NCBI RefSeq assembly: GCF_003014535.1
Contig: NZ_PYGD01000001.1
Location: forward strand, 992,001 to 1,056,000
DNA length: 64,000 bases
DNA from: Taibaiella chishuiensis
GTDB taxonomy: Bacteria; Bacteroidota; Bacteroidia; Chitinophagales; Chitinophagaceae
Direction of reading: 5' to 3'
Below are positions 34,364-43,606 of this stretch, one piece after another. Both the position numbers and the translations under genes were made by a program. Each line of letters opens with the position of its first letter. The first letter of the stretch is position 1. The notes under the pieces are model-generated. The model searched no databases, was not told where the DNA came from, and saw only the letters and a list, made by a program, of their open reading frames with translations.

Positions 34364-36457
34364 ATGTTTAAAAGATTTTTTGTTTTTGTAATGCTCCTGG
34401 TCTGTATTATACCAGGGGCAAGGGCCACCGTAATTTATGTAGATAGTAACCAGGTGGCCGGTATCCAGAACGGGCTCAGTTGGGCCACTGCATTCCGCGA
34501 TTTCCAGGCAGGCATTGATGCGGCAGTCCCTGGCGACAGCCTGTTTGTTGCCGCCGGCAGCTACCAGCCCGCAGCGGGCGCTTCCTTCATCATGAAAGAA
34601 GGCGTAAAGCTATTCGGCGGTTTTACCAATACCATGCCGGCTTTTGCCGGCCGTAACTGGCAGCAGTATAAAGTTACCCTCAGGGGCAATAATGCCGGTG
34701 TGATCCGGAACAATGGCAACGGGCTTACCGCCGCCGCCCGCCTCGACGGTTTTTATATTACCGGGGGCAAGGCCGATGCAGGCGCGGGTATGTATAACAA
34801 CGACTGTTCGCCCAGTATCGTGAACTGTTATTTTTCCGGCGACACAGCTACGGGCAAAGGCGGAGGCCTGTATAACCGCGGTGCTTCCGGCCCCGATATC
34901 ATCAATTGCACGTTTGCCAATAATATGGCTACCTATGGCGGCGCCATGTACAACGATTCTTTTACGATGCCGAATATCGTCAATACCATCGTCTCTGCCA
35001 ACCGTGCAGCCTTTACCGCAGGTATCTCCAATATCTATGCTACACCGGTGCTGACCGGTTGTACGTTTACGGGTAATGTATCTACCAATTGGGAGTCTAT
35101 GGGCGCCGGTGTACAAAACTGGTATTCGCCTGCAGTTATTACGAATTGCACCTTTAACGCCAATAAGGGGCAGGGGCTTAACCCGGCGATGGATAACGGA
35201 AGCGGTGGCGGAGCCATTGCCAACTACCGGTCTAACGCGACCATCAGTTTTTGCAACTTCTCCAACAACGAAGCCAATTATGGCGGCGGTATATACAATA
35301 ACCTTTCGGTGCCCCAGATCAGCAATTGCAATTTTACGAGTAATACAGCAGCCGACGGTGGCGGTATATCCAGCTATTACAGCTCGGTCTATGTAGCGCA
35401 TTGCGATTTCAGGTCCAATTACGTGTACGGATCGGGTGGCGCCGGTGCGCAGAATATGCTGGGCTCGAGCACCTTTGTCAATTGCCTGTTTGCCCGCAAC
35501 TCCTGCGGCGCCGGTCCCGGCGGTGGCATTAGTGATTACGTAGGACGGATAAAGCTCGTTAACTGTACAATCGCTTTTAACTGGGCCAGCTATGGCGCGG
35601 GTATGGGAGGATACGGCTCTGATTTTTCCATTACGAATACGATTATGTACGGCAATGGTAGCAATAGCCTGACGCCGGCTCCTGCAGCGGGCAGTGTACG
35701 GTACAGCATGATACACGGTATGGCTGCCGATGCGGTCAATCATAACCTGGATGGTAATATCAATCCCCTGTTCATCAATAACATGGTCAACAACTTCCGG
35801 CTGCAGGCAACCAGTCCCTGTATCGATGCGGGAACCAACGACTCTATCGCCGGTTTCCCGGCTGATCTTGAAGGTAATACACGCATCCTCGGTGGTACGG
35901 TGGATATGGGTGCTTATGAAAACGCGGGAAGTCCCCTGGCTTTGCAACTGGTATCCTTTAACGGGACGCGGGTGCGGGAGCAGGCGCATTTGCTGACCTG
36001 GGTTACGGCCGATGAGCGGGAGCTGAGCGGCTTCGAACTGCAGCGCAGTGCCGACGGGTTTGGGTTCTTACCCCTACATACCCTGCCTGTAAAAGGCTAC
36101 GGCGCGGGCCGGTATAACTTCGAAGATCAGTATCCCCTGCCGGTTAATTATTACCGGTTAATGCTGGTACATACCGATGGCTCCCGGACCTATAGCGATG
36201 TATTGAAAATGGACCTGGCGCGTAAAATGCCTGCGAGTAAGGTGTATCCCAACCCGGCCAGGGAAAGCGTTACCCTGGTGCCTGGCGACCGGCAACTGAT
36301 CGGTACCCGGGTCGTATTACTGGATATCTATGGCCGTAGCCGCGGCTCCTGGACGCTCGACGGCCACTCCAATACGTTGCCGCTTGCCGGCCTGGCCCCG
36401 GGCATCTATGTATTGCAGCTCGAAAATGGCGAACTGCTTAAAATTGTAAAAGAATAA
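34364..36457 (+). CDS. T9SS-exported parallel beta-helix protein
   Basis: The ATG at 34364 (MFKRFFVFVMLLVCIIPGARA) gives a clean signal peptide. Upstream in-frame ATG at 34256 does not. The 697-residue protein has a long right-handed beta-helix (~residues 30-510) built from repeats such as 'SFCNFSNNEANYGGGIYNN', with many NC(T/N)F and GGG(I/L)YN turns like chlamydial Pmp or pectate-lyase-like adhesins. A linker domain is followed by a C-terminal T9SS sorting domain of ~80 residues (KVYPNPARESVTL ... GIYVLQLENGELLKIVKE). It is presumably a cell-surface or secreted adhesin or glycan-binding protein. Confidence 0.87.
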   Translation: MFKRFFVFVMLLVCIIPGARATVIYVDSNQVAGIQNGLSWATAFRDFQAGIDAAVPGDSLFVAAGSYQPAAGASFIMKEGVKLFGGFTNTMPAFAGRNWQQYKVTLRGNNAGVIRNNGNGLTAAARLDGFYITGGKADAGAGMYNNDCSPSIVNCYFSGDTATGKGGGLYNRGASGPDIINCTFANNMATYGGAMYNDSFTMPNIVNTIVSANRAAFTAGISNIYATPVLTGCTFTGNVSTNWESMGAGVQNWYSPAVITNCTFNANKGQGLNPAMDNGSGGGAIANYRSNATISFCNFSNNEANYGGGIYNNLSVPQISNCNFTSNTAADGGGISSYYSSVYVAHCDFRSNYVYGSGGAGAQNMLGSSTFVNCLFARNSCGAGPGGGISDYVGRIKLVNCTIAFNWASYGAGMGGYGSDFSITNTIMYGNGSNSLTPAPAAGSVRYSMIHGMAADAVNHNLDGNINPLFINNMVNNFRLQATSPCIDAGTNDSIAGFPADLEGNTRILGGTVDMGAYENAGSPLALQLVSFNGTRVREQAHLLTWVTADERELSGFELQRSADGFGFLPLHTLPVKGYGAGRYNFEDQYPLPVNYYRLMLVHTDGSRTYSDVLKMDLARKMPASKVYPNPARESVTLVPGDRQLIGTRVVLLDIYGRSRGSWTLDGHSNTLPLAGLAPGIYVLQLENGELLKIVKE

Positions 36458-36562
36458 ATAAATTGTTCCTGCCCTGTAAGTTAGGCCTGTGGCCAGTTAT
36501 AGCCTTGTAGAGCATTGGAAAAAAATGTCGGAGCCTGTTGACAGGTGATATAAAGAGATACA

Positions 36563-36593
36563 AACGTCCCGATGGCAAAGCCATCGGGACGTT
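36563..36593. terminator. Hairpin between the beta-helix gene and ftsZ
   Basis: A perfect 14-bp stem AACGTCCCGATGGC / GCCATCGGGACGTT with a 3-base loop. A second, imperfect hairpin (36625-36652, AAGGCG...CGCCTT) lies closer to ftsZ. Both lie between convergent genes. Confidence 0.75.
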
Positions 36594-36678
36594 CTGTTGA
36601 TAGGTTGGGTATAGTCTAAAAAGCAAGGCGCCCCGGGTTAACGGGACGCCTTTGTCAGCCATATGCGGATCGGAAAGT

Positions 36679-38340
36679 CTAATCCGGTTTTTTGCCGTCT
36701 AAAAAGGTATTGATCGTACTGATGTTACCCTGGTTGCCGTTTTTGTCGGAGTTTACCGAGTAGCCGGATAAGTACGGATCAGAGGAGCTTACCTGGTCGT
36801 CGAGGTTGGCTTTGTTACGCATGTAAGCCGGTATGTTTTCGATATCCGAAGGGTTTTCGTTGCCCTGGATATTAAAGCTCATACGGCGCAGGCGTTCGGC
36901 GCGCTCTTCGAGGGCCCTCTTCTGCTCTTCAAACCTGCGTTGCTCTTCCAGTTCGTCAGGGCTCAGGAAGCGGTCGCCTCGTTTAACCTGTGTTTCCTGC
37001 TGGGGCAGCGGTTGCTGGGCTTGTTCGTTTTTAATGATCAGTTCCAGTTCCGGTGCTTTATATTCCTGTACCGGCGGTTGCTGCGGTATTACCGGTTGTG
37101 GCTCGGCCTGTGCTTTGGGCAGCTCGAGGTTGAACGATGTCCGGGTCTCTGCTACCGGTGCAGGTTCTGCAACGGGCGCGGTATAATACACCGGCTGTGG
37201 TTGTTGCGGTACCGGCGGTGCTTCTACCAGTACGGGGGCCAGCGGATCGGTCTCCTGTTTCGGCGGAGCTGCATCTGCTTTTACCTCGTTATGGCCGGTA
37301 TTGCTCTGGCCCAGTTCTACCACGATCTTTTCGGGCGCCGGCTCTTTTTTAACCAGTACGTCGGCATTGATCTCGGTATGGTGGAAACCGGTAGCGATAA
37401 TGGTTACCGACAGGTTTTCGCCCAGGTTAGGATCGTGACCCATACCCAGGATAATGTCGCAGGTATTACCAGCCTGCTGTTGTACATAACCCTGGATAAT
37501 TTCCAGTTCGTCGAGCGTATGCTCGTGCGCACCGGCGGCAGAGGTTACGTTCAGCAGGATCCATTGTGCACCTTCGATCTCGCTGTCGTTCAGCAAGGGA
37601 GAGCTCAGCGCTTCTTCCACTGCCTGGCGGGCGCGGCCTTCGCCGGAGGACAGCGCGCTGCCCAGGATCGCAACACCACCGTTTTTCATAACGGTCTGTA
37701 CGTCGTTAAAGTCAAGGTTTACTTTGCCGTCTACCGTGATCAGGTCGGTAATACACTTGGCTGCAGTAGCCAGTACATTATCCGCTTTGGAGAAAGCCTG
37801 GGTAAAGGGCAGGTTGCCGTATTGCTGGCGCAGCTTATCGTTGGATATGATCAGGATCGTGTCTACATGTTCGCGCATAGCCTCGATGCCTTCTTGGGCC
37901 TGCTTCAGGCGCTTACGGCCTTCGTAGGCAAAGGGAGTGGTAACGATACCCACGGTAAGGATACCGAGCTCGCGGCATACTTTAGCAATGATCGGCGCGC
38001 CACCGGTACCGGTACCGCCGCCCATGCCCGCAGTAATAAACGCCATCCTCGTGTTTACTTTCAGAATTTTAGATATTTCATCTACCGATTCTTCTCCGGC
38101 CTGTTTCCCGATCTCGGGATTAGCGCCCGCGCCCAGACCCTGCGTCAGGTGTGGGCCTAACTGGATCTTATTGGGTACAGGGCTTTGTGCCAGCGCCTGG
38201 GAATCTGTATTGCAGACAATAAAATCCACACCTTCTATGCCAAGGCCATACATGTAATTTACGGCATTGCCGCCGCCGCCACCTACACCGATCACTTTGA
38301 TGATGGAGGATTGATTTTTGGGGATTTCAAAGTGTATCAT
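36679..38340 (-). CDS. ftsZ: Cell division protein FtsZ
   Basis: The 553-residue tubulin homologue has the GTPase parts GVGGGGGNAVNYM (start), GGGTGTGGAP (tubulin signature, ~residue 110) and T7-loop NLDFNDV (~210). The globular core ends near residue 325. A long Pro/Gln/Glu-rich linker follows (over 150 residues), then a predicted helix 'SPDELEEQRRFEEQKRALEERAERLRR', and the Bacteroidota C-terminal peptide around 'DIENIPAYMRNKANLDD', with 35 further residues. FtsZ polymerises into the division ring and binds FtsA through the C-terminal peptide. It is the last gene of the dcw cluster. Confidence 0.97.
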   Translation of the reverse strand: MIHFEIPKNQSSIIKVIGVGGGGGNAVNYMYGLGIEGVDFIVCNTDSQALAQSPVPNKIQLGPHLTQGLGAGANPEIGKQAGEESVDEISKILKVNTRMAFITAGMGGGTGTGGAPIIAKVCRELGILTVGIVTTPFAYEGRKRLKQAQEGIEAMREHVDTILIISNDKLRQQYGNLPFTQAFSKADNVLATAAKCITDLITVDGKVNLDFNDVQTVMKNGGVAILGSALSSGEGRARQAVEEALSSPLLNDSEIEGAQWILLNVTSAAGAHEHTLDELEIIQGYVQQQAGNTCDIILGMGHDPNLGENLSVTIIATGFHHTEINADVLVKKEPAPEKIVVELGQSNTGHNEVKADAAPPKQETDPLAPVLVEAPPVPQQPQPVYYTAPVAEPAPVAETRTSFNLELPKAQAEPQPVIPQQPPVQEYKAPELELIIKNEQAQQPLPQQETQVKRGDRFLSPDELEEQRRFEEQKRALEERAERLRRMSFNIQGNENPSDIENIPAYMRNKANLDDQVSSSDPYLSGYSVNSDKNGNQGNISTINTFLDGKKPD

Positions 38341-38442
38341 AATCTTCTATTGTTTAAAACATCTTCATTCCGGGAGAAACAAAGAGCGATGGGTTAGTAA
38401 TTAATGCGTACTGAAAAGTAGTTATGCTGCTATAATGGTGGA

Positions 38443-39882
38443 TTACATTTTCTGGTCTTCAGGTTCTTCGAAGAAGCTCATGAAACCGTTTTTTATTTGT
38501 CCGAACACTTTCTTGATCATATCGGAACGTTTGTTGTTGCGCTCCTGTTTCTCGTACTGTTGTTCGGGTGTTTCGGCCGCTGCCGGTTGTTGCTCCGCTA
38601 CCGGTTGCTCTACCCGCACTTCCTTCGGCATCTCCACTTTAATGAAGACATCTTTGGCAGGCGTTTCCTTAACGGCATGCATCTCTTTATTCGTACCCAG
38701 GAAGGTAAGTTTCCCGGTTTCGAAGTCGGAGTAACCGCGCAGGATCAAACCGATACAGGTCGCATACATCGGGTGTTTCAGCAGGTCGGAATGACCGCCG
38801 GCAAGATGCTCGTTCGGATGACCGATACGTGCACCCAGGCCGGTTACATACTCCGTAAGCTGGATGATGTGCGCCAACTGGCTGCCACCGCCCGTCAGGA
38901 TGATGCCGCCATGAAGCCTTTTGTCCAGGTTGATCTGTTTCAGGTGGTACATTACATAGTCCAGGATCTCCTGGGTACGCGCCTGGATGATGTGCGCCAG
39001 GTTTTTTACCGAAATCTCTTTCGGCGGCAAGCCCCTCAGGCCCGGTATGGTAATATAGGCATTGGTATTGGCTTCGTCGGCCAGCGCCATACCGAATTGT
39101 ACTTTCATAGCCTCGGCCTGTGCACGCAGTACACCCAGGCCCTGGCGGATATCGTTGGTAATATTGGTACCTGCATAGGGGATTACCGCAGTATGCTGCA
39201 GCAAACCGTCGTAGAACACCGCCATATCTGTCGTACCGCCGCCGATATCGACGATGGCTACACCGGCTTCGAGGTCTTCATTATTCATTACCGCCGCAGC
39301 AGAAGCCAGGGGTTGCAGCACCAGGTCTACCGCTTTCAGGTTAGACTTGTCTACACACCTTTTTATATTGCGGATCGCGTTGCGGTCGCCGGTAACGATA
39401 TGGAAGTTGGCGCCGATCTTAACACCGCTCATACCGATAGGGTCCAGCACGTTCGGCGTATTGTCGATCATGAAGTCCTGCGGGATGATGTCGATGATCT
39501 GGTCGCCGGCAGGAATATAGGTCTTGTACTGATCTTTGATCAGCAGGTCGATATCTTCCTTGGTGATTTCATCATCGGTAATGGAACGTACCCTGTCGCC
39601 GCGGGTCTGCAGACTTTTAATGTGCTGACCGGCGATACCTACATATACCTCGTTAATTTCCAGGTTGGGGTTAGACTGGATACACTTGTCAATCGCCTGC
39701 TCTATCGATCGGATGCACTGTTCGATATTAAGGACCACACCATGGCTAACGCCCGCTGAATCTGCTTTTCCAAAGCCAAGTATTTCCAGTTTTCCGAATT
39801 CATTTTTACGGCCGGCAATAGCTACCACTTTGGTTGTGCCGATGTCGAGGCCAACAATGATGGGCTGTTCTTTCTTATTCAT
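38443..39882 (-). CDS. ftsA: Cell division protein FtsA
   Basis: The 479-residue actin-like ATPase has phosphate loops GLDIGTTKVVAIAG (N-terminus) and DIGGGTTDMAVF (~residue 210), and 'IILTGGGSQLAHI' (~330). A variable acidic/Gln linker leads to a C-terminal amphipathic helix (KKVFGQIKNGFMSFFEE) that should bind the membrane. It anchors FtsZ filaments. It lies 102 bases before ftsZ and 16 bases after ftsQ. Confidence 0.96.
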   Translation of the reverse strand: MNKKEQPIIVGLDIGTTKVVAIAGRKNEFGKLEILGFGKADSAGVSHGVVLNIEQCIRSIEQAIDKCIQSNPNLEINEVYVGIAGQHIKSLQTRGDRVRSITDDEITKEDIDLLIKDQYKTYIPAGDQIIDIIPQDFMIDNTPNVLDPIGMSGVKIGANFHIVTGDRNAIRNIKRCVDKSNLKAVDLVLQPLASAAAVMNNEDLEAGVAIVDIGGGTTDMAVFYDGLLQHTAVIPYAGTNITNDIRQGLGVLRAQAEAMKVQFGMALADEANTNAYITIPGLRGLPPKEISVKNLAHIIQARTQEILDYVMYHLKQINLDKRLHGGIILTGGGSQLAHIIQLTEYVTGLGARIGHPNEHLAGGHSDLLKHPMYATCIGLILRGYSDFETGKLTFLGTNKEMHAVKETPAKDVFIKVEMPKEVRVEQPVAEQQPAAAETPEQQYEKQERNNKRSDMIKKVFGQIKNGFMSFFEEPEDQKM

Positions 39883-39898
39883 ATTCGATAGTTGTATT

Positions 39899-41017
39899 TT
39901 AATGATTGCCGGCTTTCTTCCCGGAGTATATGTATTTAGGTGTGGGGTGTTTACTGTCTTTACTGTTGGCGGCCTTTGCTTTGGCTGCCGGTTTGTTGTC
40001 CTTCTTCACGGCCTGTTTGGCGATCGCTACAGGCTTCTCTGTTTTTTTGGCAACAGCCGGTTTTGGCTTGGCTGTTGTCTTTGCCGTTGTTGCGGCCGGT
40101 TTCGCAACTGCTGTTACCGGTTTATGTACTGCGGCATCTGCTTTGGGCGCTTCGGGTTTTGCCGGTGCCGCCGTGGCCAGGGCCGGGTTGTTATGGATCT
40201 CGTAGCTGCCGGTATCGGTTACCTTGGGCGGTACCCAGCCTATCGAAGGACTGGCCACTACCTGGTCTTTATACCGCAGGTCCAGGGTTTCGTATTTGTC
40301 CCAGCCTATCTTCGTGGATACCTGTTTGTAGAAAGCCCAGAGGTTGCCCAGCTTCCGCACCGCACCGGCGGTATCGCCGAGCAGGATACGCTGGTTACCG
40401 AACAACGGAGTCAGCACAAAAGTTTGATCGGGTTGTACATCGATCTGTGTGATCTGCGAACGCCAGAAACTGTCGGCGCCGATTACATTGCTGATATAGG
40501 CGATCTTGGTCTTCAGTATCCTGTTAAGGCTGTCGTTCTTCAACAATACCACATTGGTAAATACGGGCGCTGCATAGGCATAACCGCCGCTAACGGGCAT
40601 CAGGTTCAGCAGGCTGTCCATATAAAAGCTGGCGCCATTGGCATCGAACAAGCGGGCTACGGGTTCGCGCTGGGTGATCTTTACCTGTAATACCTGGCGG
40701 TTGTCCACATAAATATCGGCCTTGGCCACCCAGGGGTTAGTCCTGGCAATGGCTTCCATACGGTCCAGGTCCAGTTGGTCCAGCGACGTATGCTCCAGGT
40801 CAATATTCCTGTTTTTAAGCAAAAGGTTTTCTATATCTTTTCTTTGTAAAAAGCTAAAGTCATTTTCATCATTAAGATTGATCTCGATGCCCTGTATCGT
40901 CTTATTGCCCTGGTAATGGGATGCCGCGACCAGTGCTACCGAAAACAGGATAACAAGCAACAGGCCTACGCCGAAGCGCATCGTCTTTTTTAATGATATT
41001 TTTTTCGGTTCACTCAT
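39899..41017 (-). CDS. ftsQ: FtsQ-type division protein with long Lys/Ala-rich tail
   Basis: The 372-residue protein has a short cytoplasmic N-terminus, one membrane helix (RFGVGLLLVILFSVALVAA, ~15-33), a POTRA-like domain (~35-115: 'FSFLQRKDIENLLL', 'NPWVAKADIYV', 'LQVKITQREPVA') and the FtsQ beta domain to ~275 ('SQITQIDVQPDQTFVLTP'). It then carries ~95 residues that are almost only Lys, Ala, Pro and Thr (for example KTTAKPKPAVAKKTEKPVA), like histone-H1-type tails, in a region that should be periplasmic. FtsQ recruits FtsL and links early and late divisome. The tail is unusual. Confidence 0.88.
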   Translation of the reverse strand: MSEPKKISLKKTMRFGVGLLLVILFSVALVAASHYQGNKTIQGIEINLNDENDFSFLQRKDIENLLLKNRNIDLEHTSLDQLDLDRMEAIARTNPWVAKADIYVDNRQVLQVKITQREPVARLFDANGASFYMDSLLNLMPVSGGYAYAAPVFTNVVLLKNDSLNRILKTKIAYISNVIGADSFWRSQITQIDVQPDQTFVLTPLFGNQRILLGDTAGAVRKLGNLWAFYKQVSTKIGWDKYETLDLRYKDQVVASPSIGWVPPKVTDTGSYEIHNNPALATAAPAKPEAPKADAAVHKPVTAVAKPAATTAKTTAKPKPAVAKKTEKPVAIAKQAVKKDNKPAAKAKAANSKDSKHPTPKYIYSGKKAGNH

Positions 41018-41077
41018 ATGCTGTCCTGGTCTTTGGCCTCCGGCGCCCGACCTCGTCCTGTTTTTACTTTTATTAGA

Positions 41078-42436
41078 TTACTTCGCTTCCAGCGCTGCTT
41101 TGATCGGTGTCACCAGTTTATCGATATCGCCGGCTCCCGCAGTGATCAGCAGTGCTATCGGCGCCCTGCGTACATACTCCACCAGGCCTTCTTTCGATAA
41201 GATGGTATGGTTAGGATTGGCCATGCGGTCGGCGATCATCTGTACCGTAACGCCCTCCATCGGCAACTCTCTCGCCGGGTAAATATCCAGCAGTAATACC
41301 TCGTCGGCCATGTCCAGGCTATGGGCAAAGCCATCGGCAAAGTCGCGGGTGCGGCTGAAGAGGTGCGGCTGGAAAGCCACTACACAGCGCTTACCCGGGA
41401 ACAGGGTCTTGGCGCTTTTGATCAGGGCTGCCAGCTCCTCGGGGTGGTGCGCATAGTCGTCGATATACACCACCTTATCGTTCTTCACTACATATTCGAA
41501 CCTTCTCTTTACACCTTTGAACGAAGCAACGGCATTACGGATCAGGTCGCCGGCTACCCCCAATTGTTGGGCTATGGCAATGGCTACGATGCAGTTCTCC
41601 ACATTGTGCATACCGCCGAGGTTCAGGTGTACCTGGTCCAGTTGCCAGTCTTTACCCTGCACGTCGAAAATATAACCGCCGTCGTTGATCTGTACCTGGC
41701 TGGCATATACGCCGGCAGCATCGTTCTGCAGGCTGTACGTTTGTTTATGATCTGCTTCAAGCCGGTTGGCATGCGGCAGGCCGTGCCGGTACCACAGGGT
41801 GCCACCCGCTTTAATATTTTTTGTGTATTGTACAAAGGCATTTTCCAATTCTTCCACCGTACCGTAAATGTCGAGATGATCGGCATCCATGGCCGTCAGT
41901 ACGGCGATCTCCGGTTTCAGCTTCAGGAAGCTGCGATCATACTCGTCTGCTTCGATTACCGCTACATTATTTTCGCTGCCCCAGTAATTGCTGTTGTAGT
42001 TTGTCGAAATGCCCCCCAGGAAAGCATTACAACCAAACCCGGAATCGCGCAGGATATGTGCGATCATGTTGGAGATGGTGGTCTTGCCATGGGTGCCGGC
42101 TACGGTAACGGCTACCATACTTTCGGTAATCCATTGCAGTACATCGGAACGTTTGAAGACCGGGTACTGGTGGTCGCGCAGCCAGTTCAACTCTTTCTGG
42201 TCGGCAGGAATGGCCGGTGTGTATACGACCAGTTCCGCGTTTTTATCGATCAGCTCAATATTGTCTTCATAATGGATATCCATGCCTTCGGCAGCCAGTT
42301 GCCTGGTCAGTGCGGTTTCGGTGCGGTCGTAGCCGCTTACCCTTACGCCGCGTTCGTTGAAGAAGCGGGCCAGGGCGCTCATACCGATGCCGCCGATGCC
42401 GATGAAGTAGATGTTTTTTAAAGTATTGATATCCAT
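41078..42436 (-). CDS. murC: UDP-N-acetylmuramate-L-alanine ligase
   Basis: The 452-residue Mur ligase starts MDINTLKNIYFIGIGGIGMSALARFF (nucleotide-binding GIGGIGM). It has the ATP loop AGTHGKTT (~115), 'AVIEADEYDRSF' with the conserved DEYDRSF motif, and 'YAHHPEELAAL' typical of MurC. It adds L-Ala to UDP-MurNAc in the cytoplasm. It lies between murG and ftsQ in the dcw cluster. Confidence 0.96.
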   Translation of the reverse strand: MDINTLKNIYFIGIGGIGMSALARFFNERGVRVSGYDRTETALTRQLAAEGMDIHYEDNIELIDKNAELVVYTPAIPADQKELNWLRDHQYPVFKRSDVLQWITESMVAVTVAGTHGKTTISNMIAHILRDSGFGCNAFLGGISTNYNSNYWGSENNVAVIEADEYDRSFLKLKPEIAVLTAMDADHLDIYGTVEELENAFVQYTKNIKAGGTLWYRHGLPHANRLEADHKQTYSLQNDAAGVYASQVQINDGGYIFDVQGKDWQLDQVHLNLGGMHNVENCIVAIAIAQQLGVAGDLIRNAVASFKGVKRRFEYVVKNDKVVYIDDYAHHPEELAALIKSAKTLFPGKRCVVAFQPHLFSRTRDFADGFAHSLDMADEVLLLDIYPARELPMEGVTVQMIADRMANPNHTILSKEGLVEYVRRAPIALLITAGAGDIDKLVTPIKAALEAK

Positions 42437-42480
42437 TTTGGGTTATTGTACGCTGTTCTTAATTTTTTTTGTTTGCCATT

Positions 42481-43572
42481 TTATTTGCGGCTTATCGCGA
42501 TCACTTTTTTCGCGATCCGCTCGTCGGCATCTTTAATGCCGTGTTTTACAATGTTGGCGGCCATCAGCTCCTGCATCTGTTCGTCGTGTACCAGGGTGTC
42601 CAGTTTTTTTACCAGGTCGGTATCCGCATCGTTATCTTTTACCATCATGGCGGCGTTATGTTCTACCAGGGCCAGCGCATTGCTGGTCTGGTGGTCTTCG
42701 GCTGCAAAAGGGTAGGGCACGAAGATTACCGGTTTGCCTGCGATGCAAAGTTCTGCACTGGCCAGCGCACCGGCCCTCGAAACCACCATATCGGCTGCGG
42801 CATATGCGTACTCCATGTTTTTAATGAACTCCTGTACCACTACCTGCCTGCCATAAAGCGCAGCTGCTTTCCGAGCCTCTTCGGTAAAGAGCTTGCCCGT
42901 TTGCCAGATTACCTGCAGGCCCCAGTTGGTTATCGTTTTCAGACCGGCGGCTATGGCTTCGTTAATGGTTTTGGCGCCGAGGCTTCCGCCCACTACCAGC
43001 ACCGTTTTCCGGGCCGGGTCGAGGTTAAAGGCTGCTACGCCTTCGTCGCGGGTAATATGTGCATGCGCGATCCTGGCCCTTACCGGGTTGCCGGTCACGA
43101 TAATCTTATCTTTCGGAAAGAAGCGGTCCATACCGTCATAGGCTACACAGATCGCTGCTGCTTTTTTACCAAGTATCTTATTGCTTTTGCCGGCAAAGGA
43201 ATTCTGCTCCTGGATCAGGGTCGGAATACCTTTGCTCTGTGCCGCGTACAACATGGGGAAGCTCGCAAAGCCACCCACACCTACAACGGCGTCGGGCTGG
43301 AAGTCGCGGATCACGGCATTGGCCTGCTGGCGGCTCTTCCAGAGTTTGAACGGCAGTGTAATATTTTTCAGCAGGTTGCTGCGGTTAAACCCGGCAATAT
43401 CGAGGCCTACGATCCGGAAGCCTTCCTGCGGTACCTTTTCCATCTCCATTTTACCATTGGCCCCTACGAACAGCAGTTCGGTGCCCGGTTGCAGGCGCTG
43501 CAAGGCATGGCCAATTGCCACTGCGGGAAATATATGTCCGCCTGTACCACCGCCTGCTATTACTACTTTCAT
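42481..43572 (-). CDS. murG: UDP-GlcNAc:lipid I N-acetylglucosaminyltransferase
   Basis: The 363-residue GT28 enzyme starts MKVVIAGGGTGGHIFPAVAIG, with the MurG G-loop GGGTGGHIFPA, 'VGVGGFASFPMLYAAQ' and second G-loop 'VVGGSLGAKTINEA'. The C-terminal 'SRAGALASAELCIAGKPVIFVPYPFAAEDHQTSNA' binds UDP-GlcNAc. It makes lipid II at the inner face of the membrane. Confidence 0.97.
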   Translation of the reverse strand: MKVVIAGGGTGGHIFPAVAIGHALQRLQPGTELLFVGANGKMEMEKVPQEGFRIVGLDIAGFNRSNLLKNITLPFKLWKSRQQANAVIRDFQPDAVVGVGGFASFPMLYAAQSKGIPTLIQEQNSFAGKSNKILGKKAAAICVAYDGMDRFFPKDKIIVTGNPVRARIAHAHITRDEGVAAFNLDPARKTVLVVGGSLGAKTINEAIAAGLKTITNWGLQVIWQTGKLFTEEARKAAALYGRQVVVQEFIKNMEYAYAAADMVVSRAGALASAELCIAGKPVIFVPYPFAAEDHQTSNALALVEHNAAMMVKDNDADTDLVKKLDTLVHDEQMQELMAANIVKHGIKDADERIAKKVIAISRK

Positions 43573-43606
43573 CTGGAAATGGGATGTTTCTTTTTTATAA
43601 ATCGTT

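Noticed and set aside
34610-35989. A 459-codon minus-strand frame opposite the beta-helix gene
   Set aside because: Repetitive codon pattern of the beta-helix creates an open antisense frame with Thr/Ile/Gly-rich nonsense. No start context or motifs.
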